Positions 1 to 7,429 of a stretch of DNA of 10,032 bases are shown here, one piece after another. The number at the start of each line of letters is the position of its first letter. The stretch's first letter is position 1. Source of the DNA: Dunaliella salina (taxonomy: Eukaryota; Chlorophyta; Chlorophyceae; Chlamydomonadales; Dunaliellaceae); NCBI GenBank assembly GCA_002284615.2, contig MU069530.1, forward strand, positions 4,455-14,486, written 5' to 3'. Under the pieces are notes generated by a model. It did no database searches and was not told the DNA's origin. It saw nothing but the letters and a program-made list of their open reading frames with translations. Both the position numbers and the translations under genes were made by a program.

Positions 1-491
1 TGTGCATGCAAGAGTACATTAAAAAAAATGCCAGCCATCATTTGTGAGAGTGAACATCATTAAAATTGTATTGAGAGGCGCACAAGCCCTATGCCAGCTT
101 CCTTATACTACTTCACTATCTCATTGGGGCATGTAATCTTGCAATGTTGCTTCCACCAGATTGTGAAGACAAAATCTGAGCAACCACTTCCTTGCACTGG
201 TTAGCACTATACACATCGCAGTGTATGCAGGGTACTTTTGGCCTCTGCAGTCAATGGTGCATGAACACATGCTCAGCGCAGAACGCACATGCAGTGCATG
301 GTGCAAGGACGCAGCATGGGCGTAGTCAACAAGGCCATTGCAACTCAATGCACTGGCCTCCTGGAGCAGCTGCTGGTACTCAAGGTACCTGCAGAAGGGA
401 GAGGGGGGGGGGGATGGAGCAGCAAGTCAACGACGTGCAGCTTCCCCAGAACTAAGGGTAACTTTTTGACAAACACTGGAGCGCTGCAAAT
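1..491. other. No supportable gene (left edge)
   Basis: I see no domain, splice-linked exon or repeat family here. The reading frames on both strands are short, overlap one another and do not resemble known proteins. A run of G at about 403-412 and several GCATG-containing words are the only visible texture. The stretch could be intergenic or intronic. Confidence 0.5.
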
Positions 492-626
492 ATGAAGGCA
501 CACCTCACACGCGCCGCGTCAAGCCGCTCAGCAGCCAGATCATCGGCTCTGTGCGTGTTTGTCCTCGTGATTGCCAGCAGCGTGGCATGCAGCTTTGAGG
601 GATCCATGCTTAGAAGAAGGCCTTGA
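492..626 (+). CDS. Possible short secreted peptide or first exon with signal peptide
   Basis: A 44-codon frame runs from ATG at 492 to TGA at 624-626. The translation has the three-part look of a secretory signal: a basic N-region (MKAHLTRAASSRSAARSS), a hydrophobic core (ALCVFVLVIASSV) and a small-residue exit (ACS). It then ends quickly in a basic tail, RRRP. I recognise no family. It could be a genuine micropeptide, a first exon whose splice donor I cannot place, or chance. A frame this short is weak evidence by itself. The next feature downstream is the foldback repeat beginning near 690, so there is no supporting gene context. Confidence 0.22.
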   Translation: MKAHLTRAASSRSAARSSALCVFVLVIASSVACSFEGSMLRRRP

Positions 627-689
627 GTTTTACTGGCATTTTTCGCTAGCCGATACGGTAATTGTTACAAGCAGCAATGCCTATAAATT

Positions 690-1282
690 CATGGCAAGGG
701 GGGGAGGCAATGTGGTTTTCAGGCGAAATTGTATTGCAAAGCGGGGGGCCAATGTGGTTTTCAGGTGAAAGTGTGCGCAAATTTTCCGATTTTCAATTTT
801 CGTTTGGAAATGGAATTGGAAATGGAACTTCTGCCCGCGAGGCCACCTCATCTCCATTTGACGCGCTGCAGTGACACAGCAATGACCCTGGCCTTCTCCA
901 TGTCCAGGCCTGAGGGACGGGATGGGCGGATGGGCCACTTTTTTTTTGCGTTGACCATATCCAGTGCAAGCTAGTGGCAGCATTGGTCAAGAATACGTTT
1001 TTATTTATATACATGTTATGTTCATCATGCCTAGGCCCCGTCTGTTCAGCTTGCACCGGATATGGTCAACGCAAAAAAAGTGGCCCATCCGCCCATCCAA
1101 TCCCTCAGGCCTGGGCATGCAAAACACCAGGGTCATTGCTGTGTCACTGCAGCGCGTCAAATGGAGAGCAGGTTGCCTCGTGGGTGGAAGTTCCGTTTCC
1201 ATTTCCATTTCCAAACGAAAATTGAAAATCGGAAAACTTGCGCACACTTTCACCTGAAAACCACATTGGCTCCCCGCTTTGC
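690..1282. repeat. Large inverted repeat (foldback element)
   Basis: The left arm, about 736-972, is the reverse complement of the right arm, 1048-1282. By hand alignment the arms are roughly 90% identical over about 235 bp, and the spacer is 75 bp (973-1047). The left arm carries an extra partial tandem copy of its outer end: the block with AATGTGGTTTTCAGG occurs near 709-723 and again near 751-765. The outermost match is therefore CATGGCAA at 690-697 against TTGCCATG ending at 1286. A transcript crossing both arms would fold into a long hairpin. I see no coding sequence and no obvious target-site duplication. This could be a foldback/MITE-type transposon or an inverted duplication of a local segment. 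The near-identity of the arms suggests it is recent or maintained. Confidence 0.9.
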
Positions 1283-2004
1283 CATGTTCACAAACAAAGA
1301 TTACGGTGGGGGAAATGGCTGATGGGGAACTGAAACCAATTCATCCCATCAAATTTGATATGCTGAGCGCCTTCTGTTTGGGGCTGCATGCACCAGCCTG
1401 GATAGGTGCTACTCTTACACTTGATGTGTTCACTCGGCCAACTATGATGTGTTCACTCGGTCAACAAAAGTACTTTTGTGCCTTGTGTGGCCTGCTCTGA
1501 CTCCGTCTGTTCTGGCAGTTCAGACATCATGGGCTGCCATTTCCAGGTCCCCTTCCTCAAATCCTCGGTGAGGATCCCTAGTGCGAACGGGTAGCACCAA
1601 AATTTTGCTGCTTTTTATTTAGGCAATGCTTTTTTGATAGCTCTATACCCCACGGTACGAACGCAGCTATGCTGTTTTTCATACATCTTTTCGTGATGGC
1701 TTTTGGTGACAATGACGCTAACACTAATTATAGGCAGTTTTCGGGATAGGCCTCCGCGATTTGGATCACGTTAACATTTTTGGATCATCAGGGTGCAATA
1801 AGAAACAGCTTATGAGGTGTGAAATCGCTTTGTGTGTTATCAGAACACAAAGGCCCTCTGACTCGTCCAAATCTCGTCCTAGTTGGACCATCATGGACTG
1901 GGTTTGGGATGCCGAATCGCCGTGTAAATGATTCAAAAACAGGTTCTAGGGTTACAGGAAGAAGAAGACCTCCTGTCAAAACGACTGGCTGCTAGCCTAT
2001 TCAT
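1283..2004. other. No supportable gene
   Basis: Between the foldback element and the first LINE relic I find no convincing coding region. A minus-strand frame at 1788-1979 is open but has no recognisable motif. It lies 3' of the LINE relic's tail, so it is not part of that element's coding region. The only structure is the short direct repeat at 1423-1465. Confidence 0.5.
1423..1465. repeat. Short direct repeat, two 20-bp units
   Basis: GATGTGTTCACTCGGCCAAC at 1423-1442 is repeated at 1446-1465 with one change (C to T), after a 3-bp gap. It appears to be a local duplication with no assigned function. Confidence 0.85.
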
Positions 2005-2783
2005 AACGTCTACAAGGTTTACAAGGGAACATAACCTTCAGCCAGATAGTCTGGCTGCTCAGTGTTTTGAAAGAAATCCAAAATCTCGGAGATAAAACGA
2101 TAATGGTCATTGTCTTGGTATTGGAAAAATCGAAACACATCCTCTGAACGGGCATGAAAGAAGTAGAAATGCCCTGCTTCATTAAGGTAGCCTGTTCATA
2201 AAAGAGGAGAAGTTCCCCGAGAAAGAGAGGGGGGCCAGAAAAACAAAGAAGCGTACTTACAACGGGGAGAGCATGCATGGGGATGAATACCCCCCTGAAA
2301 AGTACATACTGTGCATCATGAATATCGTCTTGAGCATCACAGTGATCACATGTGGGGGGAATAGAGCCGTCCCAAGAAGCTTGTTCAACCTTCAAAGCAT
2401 GAACACGGAGTCTGAAACGAGCCGCACTACGAACAAAGTGTTTAAAGAGTTCCAAGTGAAAGTATTTGGGCACAGTGTAAGGACCTTTTCCTTAATTGAT
2501 GTAGGGAGAGTTTCTCTGCCTACGTAGTTTTTCTTTTCTTTTTCTTTTTTTTTCTTTCTCCACAGTGTAAGGAGAGTAAGTGACATGTGATTTCTTGGTT
2601 GAAATGGCACTCCATTGATGATAGGTAAACTTTTTGCTGTTGAGCTCGTGGATGGTAAGGAGAGATTTGTCTCCCATAAGCCAGATAATGAGACCTGAGA
2701 TCCAAAATCAGTTGACTCAAATTTACAGGGTTGGCAAAGCGTATAAGTGTTCTGCTGGAAAGCATGCGCGTGATGCAAGCCAT
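2005..2783 (-). pseudogene. LINE (non-LTR retrotransposon) C-terminal relic with 3' tail
   Basis: On the minus strand the region reads in broken frames as the C-terminal part of a LINE polyprotein. The first frame, from about 2783, includes ANPVNLSQLILDLRSHYL. A shifted frame then gives YHQWSAISTKKSHVTYSPYTV. After an inserted element the frame resumes as PKYFHLELFKHFVRSAARFR. A zinc-knuckle-like site follows (CDHC, 2340-2351), leading into QDDIHDAQYVLF. In related elements as I recall them, this last stretch carries a His and a Cys. Here Tyr and Arg/Gly take their places, so the knuckle is broken. The terminal part encodes WLKVMFPCKPC and matches the 3' end of the plus-strand relic near 3504-3560. 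LINE proteins reverse-transcribe their own RNA at the insertion site. This copy is dead: it is frameshifted, interrupted and lacks everything upstream. Family assignment rests on pattern recognition. Confidence 0.75.
2471..2573 (+). mobile_element. Short pyrimidine-tailed retroposon with 13-bp target duplication
   Basis: The direct repeat CACAGTGTAAGGA occurs at 2471-2483 and again at 2561-2573. It brackets a 77-bp insert (2484-2560) that begins CCTTTTCCTTAATTGATG and ends in a long T/C-rich tail. The insert splits the minus-strand LINE relic. Removing it with one repeat copy joins ...SPYTV to PKYFHLELF... in one frame, which supports real insertion. It contains an imperfect hairpin, TAGGGAGAG / CTCTGCCTA with a TTT loop (2502-2522). 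The longer relatives at 2826-2938 and 5152-5258 extend further 5', so this copy looks 5'-truncated, as retroposons often are. It encodes nothing visible. I infer a SINE-like element moved by a LINE. Confidence 0.8.
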
Positions 2784-2825
2784 TTATGGCAGTGGAAAAT
2801 GAGCAGTCCAACAAGAAGAGCTCCT

Positions 2826-2938
2826 GGAAAGAAAAGAAATAGAAAAAAAGCTATGGAGGCAGGAAATCTCTCCCTTCATCAATTAAGGAAAAGAAGTTCC
2901 ATTGCCTCATAAAGAGCCGTGAGCCCCCTCCACCACGT
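2826..2938 (-). mobile_element. Second copy of the pyrimidine-tailed short element
   Basis: Read on the minus strand this stretch runs GTGGTGGAGGGGGCTCACGG, then TTTTCCTTAATTGATG, then AGGGAGAG, then a T-rich tail. It matches the plus-strand copy at 5152-5258 across its length and the insert at 2484-2560 in its 3' half. The 5' flank also contains a partial tandem copy of the GGGGGCTCACG block, up to about 2950. The arms of its hairpin are less well matched than in the other two copies. I could not find convincing target duplications around it. Confidence 0.75.
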
Positions 2939-3057
2939 GAGCCCCCGCCACCCTGGAGCTGAGAGATAGGTCTGCATGAAAAACTTGGCGCAGGAGAGGA
3001 CTGTTGCATTGAAGGAGCTAGTTATAAAAACGCGCGCAGGCTCTGAACCATTTAGAC

Positions 3058-3562
3058 TGGATAGGTTCAATTCCACACTCTCTCAAGACACTCCAGGAAG
3101 GACGTATTCAACTTCCCAAAGATATGTTTCTTGACCTCCCAGAATGTCTTCTGCAACGTTGCTCAATCTAGACTCCGTTCCACACCTTTCGTTTTGAGAC
3201 AGCAACTTGGAATTCTGGCTTGAATTCTGGCTTGTCCCCAAATTATGACTCGCCAGGCTACTGATAATCTTCAAGATGAAAAATGTACCATCTCTTTTTT
3301 GCACACACCCTCAGGTAGTTTCACTTCGCATGAAACATGCATCCTTATTTACCCATTCTGGGGCTCAGAATGTGTAAAAGTAAAAATAAAAGTCCACGCT
3401 GGGCACAGCCAGCGTGCTCTCAGGAAAGACCCTGCAGTCAGCGCTGGAACTGATAGTAAGCCCCAACAAAAGCTCAGGATGTGTCTACTTTTCTCCTCTC
3501 TCCGAGCAGCCAAACTTTCTGGTTGAAGGTTATATTCCCTTGTGAACCTTGCAAACATACTC
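3058..3562 (+). pseudogene. LINE C-terminal relic, plus strand, with 3' tail
   Basis: In broken plus-strand frames the region reads LPKDMFLDLPECLLQ (about 3109-3153), shifts to NVAQSRLRSTPFVL, and later gives HPQVVSLRMKHASLFTHSG (about 3307-3363). It ends in SSQTFWLKVIFPCEPCKHT (about 3505-3561). These parallel the minus-strand relic at 2005-2783, whose corresponding parts are PKYFHLELFKHFVRSAARFRLR and SSQTIWLKVMFPCKPC. The two are therefore copies of one LINE family in opposite orientations. Stops and frameshifts make it non-functional, and the 5' part, including reverse transcriptase, is absent, which fits a 5'-truncated insertion. A minus-strand reverse transcriptase relic abuts its 3' end. 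Confidence 0.65.
3395..3416. repeat. Small perfect inverted repeat
   Basis: CACGCTGG and CCAGCGTG form an 8-bp stem around a 6-nt loop. It lies inside the LINE relic. No function can be assigned. Confidence 0.5.
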
Positions 3563-3624
3563 TTCTGTACAAAGACAACAGCAAACTTCTTGTTTACGGT
3601 ATTTTTGGTTTTGTTCCTCTTTTA

Positions 3625-4375
3625 CGAGCAGGCTTGCAGTTGCACATCTTGACTGAGGGCCTCATCTGTAAATCCTGCAAACCCTGTAGCCTTACAACAA
3701 GGGCACACTTCAATTGTAACTGTATCTTGGGGTGAGGATGCAGAAGGTGCGCATGCATGTGTATAGCCCCCGTTGCCAATGTGCAGCCATCGGAGCAGAG
3801 GCTCAATGTATATAATGAGAAAGCGGAAGGGAGAGAGTGTGTCTCTCTTGAATGGTGCTCCTTTCTACAGGATTTTTAAAGGTGCAGCCTCCTGAAAGGA
3901 GTCTAACTCCCGTGCGTGGTGGTAGAGCTTTCTGACAACATCAAAAGCATTTGTGGGAAACCCCAGGTCAAACATAATATATTACGTATGAGCAGCTCGT
4001 CACATTCAGTGATGTTGAATGCGGAGGTGAAGTCCGCTATGAGGGCATAGATATCCTGGTTGAATACATTTGTATCTTTTAAAGCAATGATTAAGTTTTG
4101 TAGTTTCTTTTTTGAGGATCCAGCTTGCTTGTCGCTGAGGATAGAATGTTCTTCTGCATATTCATACAGTGTGCTAGCTATAAGACGCGTCCAGAGCGTA
4201 AAGTGTGTTGGCAAAGCCTATTGGCCCGTAGCAATGTCGAGCTCCGATCCTTTTTGTTTGTGGATAAGAATTCCGGATGATGGGTAGTAAGGGATTTCAT
4301 CTTCTGACGGTGCAGCTTTAGTCCAGCTTGCTGCATGGACCATGCAAGCATTGAAATGGACAAGAGCAAGCCCAT
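3625..4375 (-). pseudogene. LINE reverse transcriptase relic
   Basis: Minus-strand translation shows a run of reverse-transcriptase landmarks. A first frame gives ILIHKQKGSELDIATGQ, an in-frame stop, then FTLWTRLIASTLYEYAEEHS and SDKQAG. It continues to ALIADFTSAFNIT, which fits RT motif A with its catalytic Asp. Near 3985 the frame shifts, giving MFDLGFPTNAFDVVRKLYHH, then a stop, then KRDTLSPFRFLIIYIEPLLR, equivalent to the Q-G-x-x-LSP motif B. The YxDD catalytic box is not visible. Upstream of the RT only a scrap (ASWTKAAPSEDEIP) is seen and the endonuclease is missing. It could be the N-terminal portion of the same insertion as the relic at 2005-2783, split by later events, or a separate copy. 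It is certainly inactive. Confidence 0.8.
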
Positions 4376-4811
4376 GCCATCAAGCCCATGGCAGTGACGA
4401 GGGGTCCATGTTCAATTGAACGTGAACCACACACAGGACAGCTGCACCGTGTTTGACCAACCCTTGATTGACCAAACTGGACCCTAGCCAGACAAGGCCC
4501 TTCTGCGCGCCTCCGGTTTTCCCGGAACTATGTCAACCAAATCCTACGGGGTTCATTGAGAATCGAACCCGCAGCTCCGGGGAGTGGACAAAATCCGGCA
4601 CAACAGATCATAATAGTTCTGGCTTGTCCAAACACCTAGTTGGTGTAGAATGTGGGTTTTTGAAAAATTATACAAATATTTCCGGGCCCTGCGCGGGTTG
4701 TCTTTCACTGCTAGCCAGGCCTGCTCTGCCTAGGTCACAACAGGCTACCTGTGCAGAAGCTGACGTTCCAGCGGCCTCCTAGCAACCTCCCAGCGGCCTT
4801 GTCACGACTAG
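4376..4811. other. No supportable gene
   Basis: I find no coding region here that resembles a known protein. A plus-strand frame at 4468-4782 is open but shows no motif. The only notable word is the polymerase III B-box-like sequence at 4558-4570. Confidence 0.45.
4558..4570 (-). other. tRNA-like B-box word (possible tRNA-derived repeat)
   Basis: On the minus strand the sequence GGGTTCGATTCTC closely fits the internal B box of RNA polymerase III genes (GGTTCGANTCC). The sequence around it does not form a T-arm stem or a cloverleaf, so it is not an intact tRNA gene. It may be a relic of a tRNA-derived SINE or a chance match. Confidence 0.25.
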
Positions 4812-5131
4812 GACAAAGTGCATTTTGCACCACAGACAGATGCTGCTGAAATGCGAAGTGGTAGGAAGCGCTATGAAGCAAAAAAAAACCGTACAAAGCA
4901 ATCGGGAACCTACGGTATGATGAAGTTCTCAGCAAGTGCAAGCACAAGAAATTCAAACATCTAGGATTGGACCACCAGCGTGCCACTAAGCTTGCCCAAC
5001 AACTTCATGCTCATTCTGTACAATATGCCCACAAACTAGTCACCACCCGCCGCGCTATTGAAAACAAGAATATTTCCCACAGCCAGGTTCTAGAACCAGG
5101 TGCTTCTAGTAACCCTCCAGATCCACATTAG
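4812..5131 (+). pseudogene. Frameshifted coding relic of unknown family
   Basis: A coding-like plus-strand reading begins after a TAG at 4809-4811 and gives DKVHFAPQTDAAEMRSGRKR in one frame. At a run of nine A (4880-4888) the frame changes. It continues as PYKAIGNLRYDEVLSKCKHK, then LGLDHQRATKLAQQLHAHSV, and stops at TAG 5129-5131 after PPDPH. The residue mix is rich in Lys, His, Arg and Gln and has few rare residues, as a real soluble or nucleic-acid-binding protein would. I do not recognise the family. The homopolymer break could be a true mutation or a sequencing error. It sits directly upstream of a copy of the short pyrimidine-tailed element, so it may be the last coding piece of a transposon. 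It could also be a final exon of a host gene. Confidence 0.4.
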
Positions 5132-5151
5132 CATTCTCTTTTTCATACCTT

Positions 5152-5258
5152 GTGGTGGAGGGGGCACACGGCTCTTTTTTGAGCCAATGTGTCTCCTCTT
5201 CCTTTATTGATGTAGGGAGAGTTTCTCTGCCTAGGTAGTTTTTCTTTTCTTTGCTTTG
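5152..5258 (+). mobile_element. Third, longer copy of the pyrimidine-tailed short element
   Basis: This copy starts GTGGTGGAGGGGGCACACGG, passes through CCTTTATTGATG and the hairpin TAGGGAGAG / CTCTGCCTA (5213-5233), and ends in TTTTTCTTTTCTTTGCTTTG. It matches 2484-2560 in its 3' half and the reverse complement of 2826-2938 over most of its length. It follows the coding relic at 4812-5131 by about 20 bp. I could not find target duplications. Confidence 0.75.
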
Positions 5259-5318
5259 TGTGTCGTTCAGCAGCAATATTGCAGGTACAGTTCCGGTCAC
5301 TGCTACTGGTAAGGACAC

Positions 5319-5369
5319 CGTAGCCTTAGCGTAGCCGTAGCATTGCATAGCGTAGCTCTAGCATTGCAG
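5319..5369. repeat. Degenerate GTAGC-rich tandem repeat
   Basis: The words GTAGC, TTAGC, ATAGC and CTAGC recur in near-tandem, including two copies of TAGCATTGCA separated by TAGCGTAGCTC. This is a simple local repeat with no assigned function. Confidence 0.7.
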
Positions 5370-5832
5370 TGGCGCGCAACCCTGCAAGTTGTTGTTTCCC
5401 ATGTGCATACTTGACAGTGCTACAAGGTTGTAGTCTCAGTTCAACTTACCATTGCGAGCTTCATGTGTTTCATGCTTGACTCGTCTGCAGTTGAACATGC
5501 TGCGCAAGAGCTGTAAGGTGCATCTTCATTTATTGTAGCCGCGGCTTGTTCATATGTGCTTTTCCTTAGGATCCTTATGGCTGAAGGCTTATATCCCATT
5601 GTAACTTGTAACTTAAGCTCCCCTCAATCCTATCCACTGCATTAATTCTGCTGTCGCTGTCACTGTTGTGGCTTCTTTCAAGTAACCAAGTCATCCACTC
5701 TTCTTGTTGAATTTTGAGCCAACTCCTCGCTGCTTGCTTGTCATGTTTTCTAAAACAGCATTATTTGCAGACCCAACTTTCCTTTCCGTCAGTTGCTTTC
5801 GCCCCTTTCGAGCTTCTTGTGCTCATCTGATA

Positions 5833-5885
5833 GCTGAACAGCCAAACCACACAGTAAAGGCTCAGTACCCATGTAAACTAACCAA
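5833..5885 (+). repeat. LINE 3'-tail-like scrap
   Basis: CTGAACAGCCAAACC, followed by AAAGGCTCAGTACCC and ATGTAAAC, parallels the LINE tail at 3504-3560 (GAGCAGCCAAAC, GAAGGTTATATTCCC, TTGTGAAC). It also parallels the reverse complement of 2005-2062. It is likely the remnant of another plus-strand LINE 3' end with little else preserved. Confidence 0.5.
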
Positions 5886-6184
5886 TTGCGTAACCCATGC
5901 CTGATTTCTTTGTGTTACATTGATTGAACAGCAGAAACAAAACTAATTTTCCACCAAATTCCTTTCTTCAATCCCAACCGAGGAGCTGTGCGTTTTGACA
6001 CCAGTTGATGGCTTCTTTCTTGCAACCTTGTAACTCCAGCCCCTCAGGTGGCCCCACACTTGGCTGCCTCTCATCGCGTACAAACATGTGAGATGCTCTG
6101 TTCCTAAATCAACTGAGATCAATTAACTTCATCCCTGCCTCCGAGGAGTCCATGTGCTTGTTTGTATGGTCTTCAGTAGCGGAC

Positions 6185-6245
6185 CTCTGCAGTCCCGCAT
6201 CTTCACTGAAGGCCTTTCTCTGCAGATCCCCTGTAGACTCAAATC
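6185..6245 (+). repeat. Scrap shared with 3637-3690
   Basis: CTCTGCAGTCCCGCATCTTC, then ACTGAAGGCC and CCTGTAG, correspond to CTTGCAGTTGCACATCTTG, ACTGAGGGCC and CCTGTAG at about 3633-3690. Both have the general layout of the LINE tail motif. They may be diverged copies of the same 3' end. Confidence 0.45.
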
Positions 6246-7429
6246 TCGCTTGTAGCCATTGTAATCATTGAGGAGATGAGTAAGCATGCAGCCTGGCAGT
6301 ATAATGCGTTTTCCTGAATAATTCTCTCTGGCCACCCCGCACACGTACGGCTCTGTACACACAGCAGACTATCTGCTTGCATTACCCAACTGTATTTTGG
6401 GTCCCCTTCTGCCGACCTGGTGCACATCGCACTCTTAAGCACATTAAATTCATACAAACCATTCTCAGAGGATTCTGACCTGATTTTGTCACAATACACC
6501 TAATGTGCAATCCTACCTCGACATTTTTTTGTGTACATTGCATACCACAACGCACCCCCCCAAAAACAATTACTGCGTCTACTCCAACATTTTAAAATGT
6601 TGCACGGTGATCAAGGAGCAGTTCATCGATTTCGGGTCTGGCTATGCAAGGATTTTAATCCTTTGTTTCAGTGCAGTTGCTTCCAGGCAGGCACACCTGT
6701 TGCTCACTTCCTCTCCCATTCTTCCCTCCACCAACGTTTACATGACCAGCCCCTTTGCTGCCATGACTCTCTGTAAAGCAAGCTGAAGCATTGTAACTTA
6801 CGACAAGAAACAGAAGAGGTCAGGTTTATCAATGAACATAGAAATTCACTGGTGAAACTGTACAGAACATGCAGAAGAAAATGAGGAGCCACTAGGCTAT
6901 CACCTGAATAGACAAAACTACACAACTAAATAACTCCCTTAAAAATTAGGGAAGGTCCAACCAAAATGCATGTGAGAATAATATGACCACCTGATCCATC
7001 TTGGCATTGGAAGGCTGGAATGTCATAACCTAATGCCCACAAACAGCATTTGCAGCCTGTACAAGGGAGGCATACGCTTATAGGCAGCCATGAAAAGCAT
7101 ACACTGTATGCCATACTTGCACAGTGTCATCCCACTTCAGCAAGTTTCTGAACAGCATTGCTGTGTCAGGAGGTCCGAACACAGACGTCATTACCAAACA
7201 CCCAAACCAAATGTCGCGGCCGAAGGCATGCACCAAGCGAATGGCAGCAAGATGGCTTGAAAGGTAAAATTCAAGCAGTACTTGTGCTTCTGCTCCCTTC
7301 TCATGCTCCCGAACTAATTAACCTCGCCTATCGCAAACATAAGAAAAGGCGCGTCACATTTGTCACTTTGCACACAGACTTTTTCTCTCTGTTTGATGAA
7401 CATAAAAGTCATGGAAGGGATGGGGAGAC

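Larger units (their letters stand above)
5370..7429. other. Gene-poor stretch with scattered LINE-tail scraps
   Basis: Reading frames here are short and show no recognisable domain, and I could not link any of them into a spliced gene. The stretch contains LINE-tail-like scraps near 5572-5615, 5833-5885 and 6185-6245. Positions just below 7430 probably include the PGR5 3' untranslated region, since that gene ends here on the minus strand. I could not identify a polyadenylation signal with confidence. Plus-strand frames at 6505-6786 and 7158-7592 have no support beyond being open. Confidence 0.5.

Noticed and set aside
690..1282. Target-site duplication flanking the foldback element
   Set aside because: Comparing the bases outside both arms gave no convincing direct repeat.
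1788..1979. Minus-strand frame considered as more LINE coding sequence
   Set aside because: It lies downstream of the LINE's 3' tail and shows no endonuclease, RT or zinc-knuckle motif.
3625..4375. Functional reverse transcriptase or retron-like system
   Set aside because: There are in-frame stops, a frameshift, no YxDD box and no flanking retron RNA. It is a dead LINE fragment.
4540..4580. Intact tRNA gene
   Set aside because: Only the B-box word fits. The T-arm stem does not pair, and no acceptor or anticodon arm can be drawn.
6129..6499. Two overlapping minus-strand frames as possible gene exons
   Set aside because: They have no recognisable domain, and part of the region is a repeat scrap shared with 3633-3690.
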